DNA of 64,000 nucleotides from Hermatobates lingyangjiaoensis. Its lineage: Eukaryota; Arthropoda; Insecta; Hemiptera; Hermatobatidae. This document shows, piece by piece, positions 37,528-48,800 of the stretch. The position numbers and the translations under genes were made by a program. Where the stretch lies: contig JAPFBL010000003.1 in assembly GCA_026182355.1 (NCBI GenBank), positions 3,063,001 through 3,127,000 on the forward strand, read 5' to 3'. Under the pieces are notes generated by a model. That model saw nothing but the letters and a program-made list of their open reading frames with translations, was not told the origin of the DNA and did no database searches. The first letter of the stretch is position 1. Each line of letters starts with the position of its first letter.

Positions 37528-37830
37528 CTGAAAACAATCTTCCATCAAAAACACGAAATATCTGTTAACATCAGTTACAACAATTATAAACTTTAAACAT
37601 ACAAACACATTAATTTCAATCAGAAAAAACATAATCTGACAAAAACCGTCAATAATTACTTATTTTTTTTAGAAATAATACTTCAAATTAAATCTTTAAG
37701 GAGTATTAATATAATTAAGGATTACAATTAACTATAAATTTATGGATCCTACTCATCTATGTTTATGATTAGTATTTGTGGAGAGTGTATGAGAATGAGA
37801 GTTAAAACAGAAACTCTGTTTTAAGAAGTA

Positions 37831-37928
37831 AAACACAACTGTTTCATGCCTTTATATTTCATTAAAAAAAATAAAAGAAAGTACTAGTAATGAAAAATAT
37901 AAAAGAGAGCGAGAGAGAAAGAGGGAGG
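37831..37928 (-). promoter_or_regulatory. Polypyrimidine tract (transcript strand) upstream of exon C
   Basis: A second copy of the 35708-35779 block with a 24-bp insertion (around AAAGTACTAGTAATGAAAAA). It lies about 300 nt upstream of the exon C acceptor. See the splicing-regulation finding. Confidence 0.4.
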
Positions 37929-38009
37929 TAAATTTAGGTACACCTAAATTTACCTTCATAATTGTAATCTGACTATAAGTCTATAATGTTTATACATTAT
38001 TACAGTTTA

Positions 38010-38023
38010 CTTAAGAACGAGAG

Positions 38024-38066
<43 letters not shown>

Positions 38067-38300
38067 TACGATGAGGGTGTAAGGTGAAGAGGGATGGAGG
38101 AATTGAGATACAGTAGAATGGAATAGAGATTGAATGGGGGAGAAGATACAGGTATAGGATGAGCGATAGAGAGAGGAGATAGAAATAAAGGATAGAGATA
38201 CATTTAGTAGTAGGAGAAAGTGAGGCGGTGAGGGAGAGAGAGTGGGAGGGTACAACTAGAGTGATTGCAACTGGATAAAAAGAAAGAAAGAGGGAGATTT
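38010..38300. repeat. Polypurine region with (GA)n microsatellite
   Basis: Pure (AG)n at 38029-38062, followed by about 240 bp of mostly A and G on the plus strand (TC-rich on the gene's transcript). It produces spurious Ser/Leu-rich frames on the minus strand. Confidence 0.9.
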
Positions 38301-38570
38301 TTATCCCAAACTTCACCAATGAAACTAAAATTCCATCATCATAATGATGGGTTGGCTACAGTCTGTAATTACGTATATTTTGTAAATACATTTTAATACA
38401 TATTTATTGTCATTTTATTTTTCTTGAATATCATAATTTAACATCACTGTAAAATTATCATATTGGGTGGTAGAGATTGAGATATAGTTTCTTCATTAAA
38501 CAAACAAACTAACTACATACTGGAAATATTAGAGCCAATATTAGTATAATATTAAATTTTCTATTTAGTA

Positions 38571-38884
38571 GCCAGGTTAGCTCAGTGGTTAACGTACTCG
38601 CCTCTGAACTGGTCAGTCCAGGGATCGATACCCACCCAGCCCTCGATTTATTCAAGGGGTAGGTAAATAAATCTGACTTCATCGTCCCACGGAGAAGACG
38701 TTAAGCTGCCGGTCCCAAGCCTGTGCGATGTCAGGTACTCTTTAAACATCCCTACTCCAAATACGCTTGAGTTAAGCAAAATTTAGGGCTCCCAAAGTAG
38801 AATCACCGATCAAACAAAAAGACCACAAAGGGCTGACTGAATCCGCTAGGGGATCGGTTTCACAATAAAAAATAAAAAAAAAAG
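38571..38884 (+). mobile_element. tRNA-derived SINE, full-length-looking copy
   Basis: GTTAGCTCAGTGGTTAACG is a good A box (TRGCTCAGTGG type), GGGATCGATACC is a B-box-like block at tRNA spacing, and the body ends in an AATAAAAAATAAAAAAAAAA tail. It matches 23976-24240, including the GGAGAAGACGTTAAGCTGCC block. It sits in intron B-C in antisense orientation to the gene. Confidence 0.9.
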
Positions 38885-40169
38885 GTCTATTAAATTTTTT
38901 AACGACTATCAGATCGGTGCAATCTGAAGATACTGGTTTCTCAATTTAACTGGAGAACATGTAAAGCTTCTTTAAAGGAGCTATACAATATTAAGTTACA
39001 TAAAGTTAAAATGTTACCAGATAAGTATGCTTAATACTCTATTACATGAACACCACTTACACCTTTATGAATTCTTCATTAAATAAATTAGAAAATAGAG
39101 TAGAACACCAGTACTCCATACAAAACTAATAGAAAGGTTTTGGTTTCTTAAAAACCAATCGAGATTGGTATAAATGTGGTATTCATTTACCCTCTACCAT
39201 CAGTTTAACGTTTACTGATATTGAGCCTAGTTGATACAAAATCTAGATTACTAATAACTTGCTTTAGGCACTACCAAGACCATGTTAACAATGACTATAT
39301 AACTATCTAGATATCTTTTAAAATTAAAAGAGACGAACAAATTTACTTCAAAACATTTGTGATAAAAGTCTAGCTATATCACAGAATTCGACACTGGTGA
39401 CAAGGATTGTAACTTTTAAGTCATATAATTAACTGAAACATACAGCTACTTTTATTAAGAATAACTAATAATGGTTACATTTTTTACACTTACAATATTG
39501 AGGTGGTATATGGGATTTTTAAGGAACATTGTTCTTTAAAGTAAATAAAGCACCATAACAAAAGTACCACTATAGTGAAAGTTACATAATTAAAATTAAT
39601 TATTTGTTCCATCAGGGGAAAATCTAAAACTAAATACAGAAACATTTTGAAGTGTTTGAAAATGGTTTTGTTTAAATGAATCAGAAAAATATAGCCTTTT
39701 AAGAAACCATTTGTAAAATCTTTATAGATCTTATAAGGTGCTAGTAGAGTAAATAATCTTTCAGGAGCCCTTAAGAAACTTTTTCAAAGCATTTCTGCAA
39801 TTAAAAAAAAAACAGATATTTTTAGCAACCCTTAAGGACCTTTTCGAAAACCCTTAGAATTCTTTTATAGAACTTTGAATGACTTTTCGAGAATAAGTAC
39901 CTTTGGAATATTTGAAGAACTGTTAGTGACCTTCTTTAAAATCCTAGAAATCTTTCAAGGAACCTTAGTGAAATTTTCTAAACCATTTACCAGTATTAAC
40001 CCATGAGAATTAAATTATTTAATAAGATGCATAAAAATGGAGACATTTGTAAGAGAGGTAAAAATTATGTTAGTTTTTATTAGTACAGGAAGAAGAAGTA
40101 TTAAATCATTTATCACATTGATCAAGTTAAAACGGGACACAGATAGGTATTAAATATTAAAGCACTGAC

Positions 40170-40235
40170 CCTATGACGTGAGGCGAAGTTTCCATATCCA
40201 CTTCACCATAGCACTCGTAGCTCTCTCCTGAGACA
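40170..40235 (-). CDS. Exon B (66 nt) of an unidentified multi-exon gene
   Basis: The acceptor is TTGTTGCAG and the donor is AGG|GTCAGTG. In the frame set by exon A it reads S-VSGESYECYGEVDMETSPHV-I and two bases of Gly. It is acidic, with Tyr residues in acidic context (SYECYGEVD). The other two frames contain stops or do not fit the neighbours. Phase-2 introns on both sides. Confidence 0.76.
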
Positions 40236-41539
40236 CTGCAACAACGAAATTAATATTTAAAACCTAATCTCAAGCTCAATTTACTACAGGATATTCCATC
40301 AGTCTGTTGTATTGAATAATACACATGCAATCGTTTCTCAAATATACATCATTCATACTTAAATTATGAGGTCATAAAAGTGGTTTATAAGCACAGCGAA
40401 TTGAAAGTTTTATTGAGGAAATCGAAAAGGAAATTTCATTGGGTGATATGCGAGTGGGGAAACTCTTAATGCAAGTAGCAAGAGAACATTGGTCGGGATC
40501 AGCAAAACTGAGGGATTACTGGTGAAAGGTTTTAAAAGAGGAGTTGACAGCTAAGTAACTGTAGAGCCTGTAGAGTAGAATTGAAATAAATTCTCTTGCT
40601 TTGAATTATCATTTCTTATAATCTGTTTAATTTAGAAGTGTCAGCTTGGTCTCGTTGCATTGTAAATGCCATAAATACTGAACATTGATGATTCAACTTG
40701 GTGATTACTAAATCGAGATTTTTGTTGAGACTAGTGGCACATCCTGAGCACGCCGTTCCTCGGAGAATACTTCTCGGTCGCTAGCCTGACAGAGGTCTTG
40801 TTAAAGATATAAACTCTAAATCGTTTCACCCATAACTAAAATTATTTCAAATTAACAAACGAACCATACTTTCCACACATAGAACTACTGAATAATCATA
40901 CCAATTAAAATTCAAAAGTTATCACTTTGGCATTGATAAACACAAATGTGGAGAAAAAAGGTCAATAGACTAATCACAGTAAATTATTTCTAGCAATCAA
41001 TAAAACTAATCAAATAAAATGGAACAACTAATAAAGTTTAATTACAAACAAAAACATGATTCTGAACAAAACTGTACAACAAAAAATTTAAATCTACATT
41101 ATAATATAAAAAAAGATTTTTATTAACAAACCAATTTAAAAATTGATGGAATTAAAAGAAGTAAAATTAAAAAATGTAATAAACAATATGAATAACATAC
41201 AGATTAAAATGGAACTACCTTTGATAATATTACTATGTTAGCCATTTACTATATAATGAAAAAAAAAACAGTTTGCACATCATTTCGCCAGGTAAAAAAT
41301 ACATATAATTAGTACAACAGAATACGACAAGAATAATGCAGTGGTTACATTTTTTTTCCTTATTCATTTAATGAAGTTGAAAGACATAAAAAATACATAT
41401 AAACCTATATGAATCAAAGGTAATTCTCACATCATAATAAAAACGGAAGCAATAAAGCACGAAAGTAATAAAGCAATTTTTATAACTCAAAAATACTGCT
41501 ATTAAAATGAGCCATATGTAAGAGATATTAACAGAATAC
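40236..41539 (-). other. Intron A-B (1.30 kb), with a SINE fragment at about 40735-40850
   Basis: The fragment CTAGCCTGACAGAGGTCTTG then TTAAAGATATAAACTCTAAA resembles the SINE body. The rest is AT-rich with nothing recognised. Confidence 0.6.
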
Positions 41540-41684
41540 CTGTCATTTTTCTCGATTGATGGCGGACTGCTAACACTTTCTGTCGGAGGCCTTAGAAAGT
41601 AAGAATTGTGATTTGTTTTGGTTTCAACCGCAGTGGAGCGCTCTTGTTGCCCCACACTGGGAGCCATCATTATATCTTTCCAGC
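41540..41684 (-). CDS. Exon A (145 nt) of an unidentified multi-exon gene
   Basis: The acceptor is TTGTTATAG and the donor is CAG|GTATTC. 47 full codons start WKDIMMAPSVGQQERS, and the middle reads SYFLRPPTESVSSPPSIEK. The downstream phase is 2, matching exon B; the upstream phase is 1. The sequence is polar and Pro/Ser-rich, probably a disordered linker. An open frame runs past the donor into the intron, but the composition changes sharply to AT-rich there, so the GT donor is preferred over read-through. A Met start within this exon (MMAPSVGQQ) is possible but the in-frame continuation to a good acceptor favours an internal exon. Confidence 0.75.
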
Positions 41685-42989
41685 CTATAACAATTTATTA
41701 ATAAATTAATGATAGAATACATATTTTACTGTTCAAGTACATATAATAAAATGTTATAAATGATAACACTTATTGAAAACAATAAATAAGGAAGCAAATT
41801 AATAAATTGAATATGTGTTTCTTTTTTTTCCTGCTAATAATCAAACCAAGAAGATTTCAAATTATTCTAAATCCCTCTTATAAGTCACAATAATTGGAAT
41901 GTTGTTATTAGGCAATTAAATAACTAAAATTAATTTTCAAACAATCAATGTTATAACTTTAACAATTTCTCCATTATTGCTAAAATAATTAAATTACTAA
42001 ATTGTAAAACAACGAATTAAACATGAAATATAAATCAATCAATTAATAATCATATTATTATGGAATTATTTTAAATTTTATGTTTTAAAAAATATAACTG
42101 TCTCAAAATAAATATGTTTAAAATATTGAATAACGCTGAAAAATATTTCATACGAACAGTTATTATTTATAAAACACATGTTTAGATTGTTGTTCGAATA
42201 AAAGAAGATGTATTTTGTCAAACTTTTATTCAAAAAAAATGAAATCTATAGATATTAATAATTATATTATTAATATCTATAAAAACTTTCCTAGAAGGTT
42301 TTCAGAATTACAATTTTAGTTGAAAATAATTTTTTTTTTTTGAGTTAAAAAAACATTCTTTAAAGAAAATGCAAGCGGTTAGAAACTATGTTCTTAACAT
42401 TTATTTAAAACTATACTACTTTAACAAAAATTACTGATTCTATTAGACAAGATATATTAATACTTTTGTTTTATCAGCACTACTAAGTTTAAAAACTCTA
42501 TATTATAAGGTACAACGATAGGATCACTATCTTTTATTTACTGCTACTTAAAGTAGATAGCCTTAGTCTTAAGCACTCTGGCAAGTAGTAATTAAATAAT
42601 TCTGTTTTAAAGTTTCTGTAGTATGCGCTTATTACTGTTACGTCTTTTTGACAAATTAATGGAAATCTCTACAGTAGAAGAATGAGAAGTAAATTACATA
42701 ATAAACGAATTCATCAACACAAGTACAGTTGCAATTAGTAACTGTTTCTTAAGAGTACAACTATCAATTTCTTCAGTTATTGTGCTATAAACATTCCGAG
42801 TGTACTATACTGTAGTTCATTTCTTTTATTTACATTATATATCTCTTTTAAACTAAATCGTTTGTACATGGATCTATTACAATTTTGAAACATACCTTTT
42901 GAAATGAATTAACGTTAATTTATTTCAACAATTTCTTATTTAATGAATTCAATAATAAATTATTGAACAAAATGCATTTAACACTAAGT
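41685..42989. other. Non-coding, probably upstream intron of the minus-strand gene
   Basis: Very AT-rich. A short palindrome at about 42247-42280 (ATAGATATTAATAAT and its complement) is the only structure seen. Confidence 0.45.
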
Positions 42990-43090
42990 ATTTATTACTT
43001 ATTCTGAGGTAAAATGGATAAAGAAATCCACACAAAAAAAGGATAAAAGTCTCCACACAAATGAAGTTTTATTCAACAACAACAACACGC

Positions 43091-43118
43091 GTTTCGAACA
43101 GTTTGTATTCATCATCAG
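43091..43118 (-). ncRNA. Hammerhead-like core, left arm, stem eroded
   Basis: Minus strand: CTGATGA, T, GAATAC-AAA-CTGTTC, GAAAC. Two substitutions break the 6-bp stem kept in the other three arms, so this copy is probably inactive. Confidence 0.45.
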
Positions 43119-43188
43119 GAAGACACTATAATACAAATTATATCTAATCAGTTGCAAAATTAGATATAATTTGTATTATAGTGTCTTC

Positions 43189-43216
43189 CTGATGATGAAC
43201 ACAAAGTGTTCGAAAC
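43189..43216 (+). ncRNA. Hammerhead-like core, right arm
   Basis: CTGATGA, T, GAACAC-AAA-GTGTTC, GAAAC followed by GCGTTGTTG. Identical in core and stem to the left arm of the 28.6-kb element. Confidence 0.5.
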
Positions 43217-43292
43217 GCGTTGTTGTTGTTGTTGGTTAAAACTTAATTTGTGTGGAGACTTTTGTTTGTTATCTATTCTACTTCACAATGAG

Positions 43293-45454
43293 TAAATACC
43301 ATACAATTACGGATGGCAGAACTAATGATTTATTCATTGCTTATTATTCAATATAGTTAAAACATTCTTTATATCACTAAATTAAGCATTACATCCAATA
43401 TATTAAAAAAATTGAAAAATAATGAATGTCATATGCTTCAAAAATAACATGGTAACATTAGTTTAAACGATAATGTTATGTTTGAAAGTTTTATGTGTGC
43501 ATTTACTTGTTGTAGATTAACTCTTGAAATACATTATACTTTATTTTGTCAAGGTAAAGTTAAATAATATTATTTAAATTTCTTGTATGTTGGAGAGAAT
43601 ATAACAATTATGTTTAATTATATTTGAACAATTATATACTAACTAAACAACAATTATATTTAACCTAATATCTGTTAGTTTGGAAACACATAAAAATAAA
43701 GTAAAATGGAATTCCAGTAGGGTTAGTTTATTCAAACAACCAGCCGACCAGATTTTTAAACTTACTTGCAAATACGTTTCGACACATTTATTCATTTAGA
43801 TAGCTAATTTCTTTGATAATATCTTGATTTTATTTTCTATATATCTGAAATTATCCTGGTAAGTTAACTTTTATTTTAACTAATTTATTCACACGCATAA
43901 CACCGAGGAGGTTGCAAGAAGTGAGGTTACAAAAAAGTCCATTTAAAGGGGAGCTTCAATAATTCTTCAATTATTTTAAATTTTTTAAAACAGTAATCTT
44001 TTTATGCCAACTAACAATAAAAATAAGTTTATAGCAATCAAAGAATTATTAAAATTAAATAAGTTAATTATACGAAGATTTATGACAATATTAAAAGGTA
44101 AATTTAGAGAAAAAGAACTTGAAACACTGCATAAGAATGATGTCGAGTTTAGGAAAGTTTACCAGATTGAACGGTTATAGGGAATGGCAAAGAACAAAAG
44201 CCAAGGCAGGCTTGTGTGCTTTGAAACTTGGAGACAAAGCTGCATCCAGGCTCTATCATCGGATACCTATATCACTGATCTTATAGCTTCACAAATGCAG
44301 AGTGTGTATCAAAGGTGACTGTGTAAACACCTGTTTTACATCAATCAGCTGAGCGGAGGCTAGTACTGTTTATCCAGCACACAAACATGACGACTGTAAG
44401 CCTTCGCTCAGTGGATGAACATAAAATCTCCCCACCCCATCCCAACAATCGCCAGTGCATTCTAATTATTAATTAATTAATTATTATAAATATAAAAAAA
44501 TGTAATTAGCTACAAATTTATTACAACAGAATAATGATCCCATGAATACTAAGGAACAGTTTAATATACAAAAACGTTGAGTATATAGATAAAAATATTA
44601 TTAACGATTATTATTATTATAAGACGCATTTTTTTCGAAATTTCAAATCTACAAACCTCTTAAGGTCTCTTTTTTTAATTTGATAACCAAGTTGTTTGTA
44701 GCGTTGCAGCAGGTAAATTTTGTATAGGTCTGTTTGTAGTTCTTCAAGAAGAAAACAAATACGTAAGAAACAAACAAAACAAACGTAACAGTAAAAACAC
44801 GCTGATCAAAATAACAAGTTTACTGAGCATTCCTTATTGACAAAATTTCTTCTTTTTTTTTTTTATAGAATGAAGGTCCTACAATACCATTTCTATTATT
44901 ATTATATTAGAAAGACACACCAAATTAAACACACCTCATAAAATTTAAAATTAATTAAATGTTCTACTTCAAAAACTTTTAATTTTTTAAAAAAAATACA
45001 GCTAAAAATAGTTTTTTTTTTAAATGTTTATCAATAATTGATTTAACTGTATTTGAAACGAGACAACATTGTGTTTTAATAAAAACAACACATGATCTAA
45101 ATAAGAGGATCCCAAAGTTTGCTAGGAGGACTATTAATCCTTAATTACCAAACGTTTCAAGGCCAAAAAAGCATGCGACATACGATAATAGTATAATGGT
45201 GATAAATATATAAATAAAGCTTAATACTCTCTTTTCCCAATAACAAGTATTAAATGTTGTTTTTATCCTATGTTTACCATAAACTAGTGGAGTATTTAAA
45301 ACGGTTACTTTCTTTAGATTAACATTTTCCATTTTCTACACTATTATATAACAGGAAAGTTCTGTGTAGAAAACTGCTTAACAGAAATATTTTGGTGAAA
45401 AGATCTTACACACATTTCTGTTTTTCTTACTGTGATTTAGATGTATTTTTATAA
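43293..45454. other. Non-coding, nothing supportable
   Basis: AT-rich except 44130-44460, which is more balanced but contains only short, broken frames. No gene called. Confidence 0.45.
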
Positions 45455-45560
45455 CAAAACAGTTAAGAGAAAAAGGCACAGACAAACAACAATAAAACTC
45501 AGCTCAATATTTCGACCTCGTCGTTATCAAGAAAAGAATAAAGGTCTGCTTACCTGGCAA
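45455..45560 (-). mobile_element. Decayed hammerhead-bearing repeat
   Basis: Minus strand 45507-45531 reads TTGATAA-CGACGAGGTC-GAAAT, the same pattern as the 60.2-kb foldback (CTGATGA-CGACGATGGTC-GAAAT) with changes at core positions, followed by GAGCTGAGTTTTATTGTTGT. A degenerate solo terminal repeat is likely. Core substitutions should abolish cleavage. Confidence 0.5.
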
Positions 45561-45760
45561 ACAACTAAACACGCAAAGCTTGATGTGTAGTATTAGCATA
45601 AGAGGCGGTGTATAGTGAGTGAGCAAGAGAAATAATGTTAATTTCATCATCAATGAATTCAGGAGAAACATATAATTCCTAAAGCTATGAGTAAGATATG
45701 TTTAAAACAGATATTTTATTTCTGGAATAGGCACAATAAAAATGGACACAAATGTCCATT

Positions 45761-45764
<4 letters not shown>

Positions 45765-45807
<43 letters not shown>
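45765..45807. repeat. (GT)n microsatellite
   Basis: About 21 uninterrupted TG units. Confidence 0.97.
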
Positions 45808-45809
<2 letters not shown>

Positions 45810-48800
45810 ATGCACATGTGTGTGAATGTGTATCATTCATTTCCATGAATATTGTACAATTTTCCTGGTAACATTTTAGAGTTTAGGTAATAGATGGACA
45901 AACTCTACAAAACTTTTAGAGTTACAATTATTGACCATGATCATAACAACTTTTTACACTAACAAGAAACGTATCCTAATTAAACTATTTGACATAAGAC
46001 GGGCATACATTTGACGAAATAATTGCGTATGTTTATGTAGAGAGTTAAGAACAACAAGGGACAAAAAGGTGGAAGAGAAAGGGAGAAGAAAGTGGGAGAC
46101 GGATGGACTGAGGGGGGAGGGGTTAGTTTAGTTTCAATCAAACCGTAAAAAAAAATTAAATTAACTTTTATCATTAGACGGACAAATAGTCCATTCTTTT
46201 CGGACAGACTATCGGTTGTAGTAATTTAAGTTTTGGCTATTGAAGACTCAGGTGTCTGCCCAGTATTAACATGAGCGGGAGAGCTCCACGCGAGACACTA
46301 CAATCATCCTGAGGTTATGGGACTTCCTTCCTGCGTCCTGTTACAACCAGCTGTGCCGGATATCACCTGGTTCATTCTTCTCCCTCCATGTTCAGTAATT
46401 CTACCTGTTCCACATAGAAACTCTAGCCTCTTTTAGTTTTTTAGACCCTGTTAATACAATGCCCGAGTCGTTATGTAATTTCACACAAATGTTGAAGACT
46501 TCCTACTCCAAGAAACAATAAACCCTTTGAACTAATCATCTTGGTTTATATTTCCTTACGAAATAATTAGGGGTTCTTTTTTCAACGGAGGTTAGAGTCA
46601 AGTCATTGTACTAATACAATATAATTTTAAAAAACCTTTTAATTTTTTTAGTTATAACTGATAACAATTTTAATAATGATTACAATTATAGTCACCTAAA
46701 GCTCTTTTTTGCTTTATATAATTGATGAAGTAGAATCATTTTAAAACAGCTCTATAGGGAAATAGTGAAATTGGTTTCAAACTTAAAATGGAAATGAAAT
46801 CGAAAATGATGATAATAATGATCATCTTTCTTTGTCATTAAGTCGAGGGGAAAAGATTCTTATTTAAGAAAAATAAAAATTAGAAAATATATACAAAACA
46901 GAAAAATAGAAAAAACACAAAATAGAAATCATTGTAATGAATAATGAAGTAAGGAGGCGATAGCTGAATGACATGAAGCGCTGGAGGTATATTTATGAAA
47001 GGAACATATCGTGTTTGTGAAATGCAGCTCTGAATAGCAAAGCCTTTTTATAGGATTCATTATCTGTTTACAAGATGATGAATTACAGGAAGCGATGTAA
47101 CCGAGGTAATGAGGACGAATTACATTCATAGCAGTGCTTCATTCTCTTCAATCAATGATGAGAGATGTGATGATGAGTCTGCAGGGATGAAGACAAAAGA
47201 GAATTAAACTGACTCCATCAAGCAGTGAAAAATACAGCATGTCAGTAGACAATGTATCACTGAACCATACCGACTATCCATTAGGTCTGAGCATTTCAGT
47301 TTTACTCTTTGTCTTTAAAAATATAATTTTTTAATTCGTTTAATGGTAATAACATTATCAAATTAAATTACCTTATCAAATATCATCTTAATTATGGGCA
47401 TTGTAGTAGTCATGGGCTTACAGTGGCATGTAGGGTTGAATCTATATCAGATGTAGAAGTCTTATTCAGTTTATTAGAGAACGGTTCTTTAAAACGAGCT
47501 TTTAACATGTTATAAACTCAGAACCAACTTTTACGATTTCACATGTACCAGCACGTGATAGTACAAGATTTATACTAGTACTTGAATCCTTAGTACTAAC
47601 GGCAAACACGATTCTACAGCTTGGTAGTAGTAGTAGCAAATGATGAATCAGACTATGAAAAGTGGCATCTATATATTGCCTTTTTAGATAGAAATGTGGT
47701 TTCGTAAAATTTTCCGTTTTTCAACACAACTGGAAAAGATAATCCATTTTACTAGCTTTTGAAAGATAATCTCCTAAGGTCAATATTTGAATGTGAAAGT
47801 TAAGCCAAACATAAGGACACTTTACTACCTGTACATTATTTACACCTCCACATTACCTTAATTGTTAAGTTCTTAAGATGATGCAGATTTTAAGATTATT
47901 TAAGATTTTTATGGTTTCATTTAGTTTATAAGATCAACTTTAGATAAGATAAGATAGCTAATAATTCTGAGAAGTTGATTTCAAATGGGAAACAAGCAGA
48001 AGTTACCCGTGTATGTACTACATGGAAATGGTGCTGACTGAACCGATCCGCGTCAAATATGATTAACTCTCAATTCATCTGAATGAGATACATACATCAC
48101 AACTGAAAAACTATTTCGTTTTCCTCTTAATTTAAAGCTACAGCAGGCACATCCTTTGCATTACCTATTGGGGTGAAATAGTTGACGAAACTAGCACAAA
48201 GCTTAGACAGAGAGCATCTCTTGATGCAAAATACCACGCAACTATTTCTTTGCCGTTCTATCACCTAGTTACACTGTTTGTAACATGTATTGACGTCACA
48301 TCTCAATAACTATTTCATTTTATGTTGGGTGATTTTTATTCTAACTAAGGGTAGTGCCAAATGTAGTGTTAAAACAAATATAAATATGGGATCGTAATAG
48401 AATTTATCATACGAACTGATAACAATTAACAAGAGTATTTAAAGAAATTTAATGTATTCGTTCCAAATAATTAAACGTCAAAAAATGAAACATTCAAAAG
48501 AATTTTTCAAAAGTCATCTTCAACAAAGGCGATGTAAGGTGTGATTGGAATGTATTATCACTGCAAGAGTAAAATTCAATCACCCTAGACAGAAAGAGCG
48601 CAAGATCTAGTAGAGGAAACACAATCAAATGTTATATTTAACGTATTCCTCTATTGTTATTCCGATTTAGCAATTCTATCTCAAACCGGAACTCTTGTGA
48701 ATAATCCGTACAATAGAAAATAAAGCTTTCTGAGATAAGAACTTGTGACAAAATAAGGAAAAATAAAGCAGTTGTCACAAAAAAACACACAATGGAAGAA

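Larger units (their letters stand above)
37528..40169 (-). other. Intron B-C (2.64 kb) with SINE and polypurine tracts
   Basis: Holds the SINE at 38571-38884 on the opposite strand and the polypurine tracts at 37849-38300. The long Ser/Leu-rich minus-strand frames at 38000-38319 come from the (GA)n tract and are not coding. Confidence 0.65.
42990..43292. mobile_element. Foldback element related to the one at 28.6 kb, hammerhead-like core in each arm
   Basis: The left arm 42990-43148 and right arm 43159-43292 are inverted copies sharing GTCTCCACACAAATGAAGTT, the GTTGTTGTTG tract, the hammerhead-like core and an inner ATTAGATATAATTTGTATTA segment unlike the centre of the 28.6-kb element. The left arm has a short internal duplication of GGATAAA...CCACACAAA. 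The shared outer part and different inner part suggest two members of one family or two independent rearrangements at a terminal repeat. Confidence 0.72.

Noticed and set aside
38000..38319. Three overlapping minus-strand frames of 67-102 codons
   Set aside because: All derive from a (GA)n polypurine tract lacking stops; composition is Ser/Leu/Phe only and it lies within an intron.
38571..38640. Functional tRNA gene
   Set aside because: The tRNA-like part has no intact acceptor stem and continues into a SINE body with an A-rich tail; a second diverged copy exists.
46395..46465. Possible 43-nt minus-strand exon (SKKLKEARVSMWN)
   Set aside because: The acceptor is weak, the frame is very short and the phase does not connect to exon A.
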